Below are positions 16,788 to 16,864 of a stretch of DNA of 16,864 nt, piece by piece (the stretch's first letter is position 1; each line of letters opens with the position of its first letter). The DNA is from Clostridium sp. 1001275B_160808_H3. GTDB lineage: Bacteria > Bacillota > Clostridia > Clostridiales > Clostridiaceae. Made by a program: the position numbers and the translations under genes. Under the pieces are notes generated by a model. That model saw nothing but the letters and a program-made list of their open reading frames with translations. It was not told where the DNA came from and ran no database searches. The DNA lies in assembly GCF_015550425.1 (NCBI RefSeq), contig NZ_JADNAT010000039.1, forward strand, positions 1 to 16,864, given 5' to 3'.

Positions 16788-16864
16788 TAAACTGATACCT
16801 ATGTCAAGGACATTATAAAAAAAGGGTTATGCACAAAGAAGATGATTTCTGTATTGAACAGGGG
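16788..16864. repeat. 77-bp terminal inverted repeat, right copy
   Basis: Exact reverse complement of 1-77; the match breaks at 16787. It begins TAAACTGATACCTATGTC and includes GTCAAGGACATTATAAAAAA, then a frame MHKEDDFCIEQG open to the window edge with no visible ribosome site. The simplest reading is the first 77 bases of a repeated element that continues beyond the window, in the opposite orientation to the left copy. Confidence 0.9.

Overview
The window is AT-rich, purine-skewed coding DNA with strong Shine-Dalgarno sites, many TTG starts, a T-box leader and a glmS ribozyme. This points to a low-GC Firmicute, most likely Clostridium sensu stricto (inferred from gene order and style, perhaps near C. 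beijerinckii or C. butyricum). It looks like a complete contig: a perfect 77-bp inverted repeat forms both ends (1-77 and 16788-16864), so both sides appear to run into copies of the same repeated element.

Layout. A small unrecognised minus-strand gene (104-439) is followed by about 450 bp of AT-rich DNA without genes. A promoter (892-920) and a T-box leader (about 965-1208), apparently with an isoleucine AUC specifier, then precede a branched-chain amino acid operon: ilvN, cimA, leuC, leuD, leuB, ilvD, ilvB, ilvC (1240-11077), closed by a hairpin terminator. Next come five separate units, each of the first four with its own terminator: a TerB-like protein, a UbiA-type prenyltransferase, a lipoprotein, a short GIY-YIG protein, and glmS. 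glmS has its own promoter and glmS ribozyme and is followed by a 54-residue reading frame.

How the genes work together. CimA makes citramalate from pyruvate and acetyl-CoA. LeuCD and LeuB can turn citramalate into 2-oxobutanoate and also serve leucine synthesis. IlvB/IlvN, IlvC and IlvD then carry both the isoleucine and valine lines to the 2-oxo acids. Neither leuA, ilvA nor an ilvE aminotransferase is in the window, so the operon reads as a threonine-independent isoleucine/valine unit, in keeping with an Ile T-box.

Most notable structure. Every intergenic gap of the operon longer than about 20 bp is filled by a related palindromic repeat made of GGATAAT/GACAATTGATAATTG units, sometimes with a perfect CAGC-RAA-GCTG hairpin inside. 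A fifth copy lies upstream of glmS. The T-box leader has a normal Stem I but a poor match to the conserved antiterminator sequence. No CRISPR array, tRNA, rRNA, prophage or complete insertion sequence was seen.
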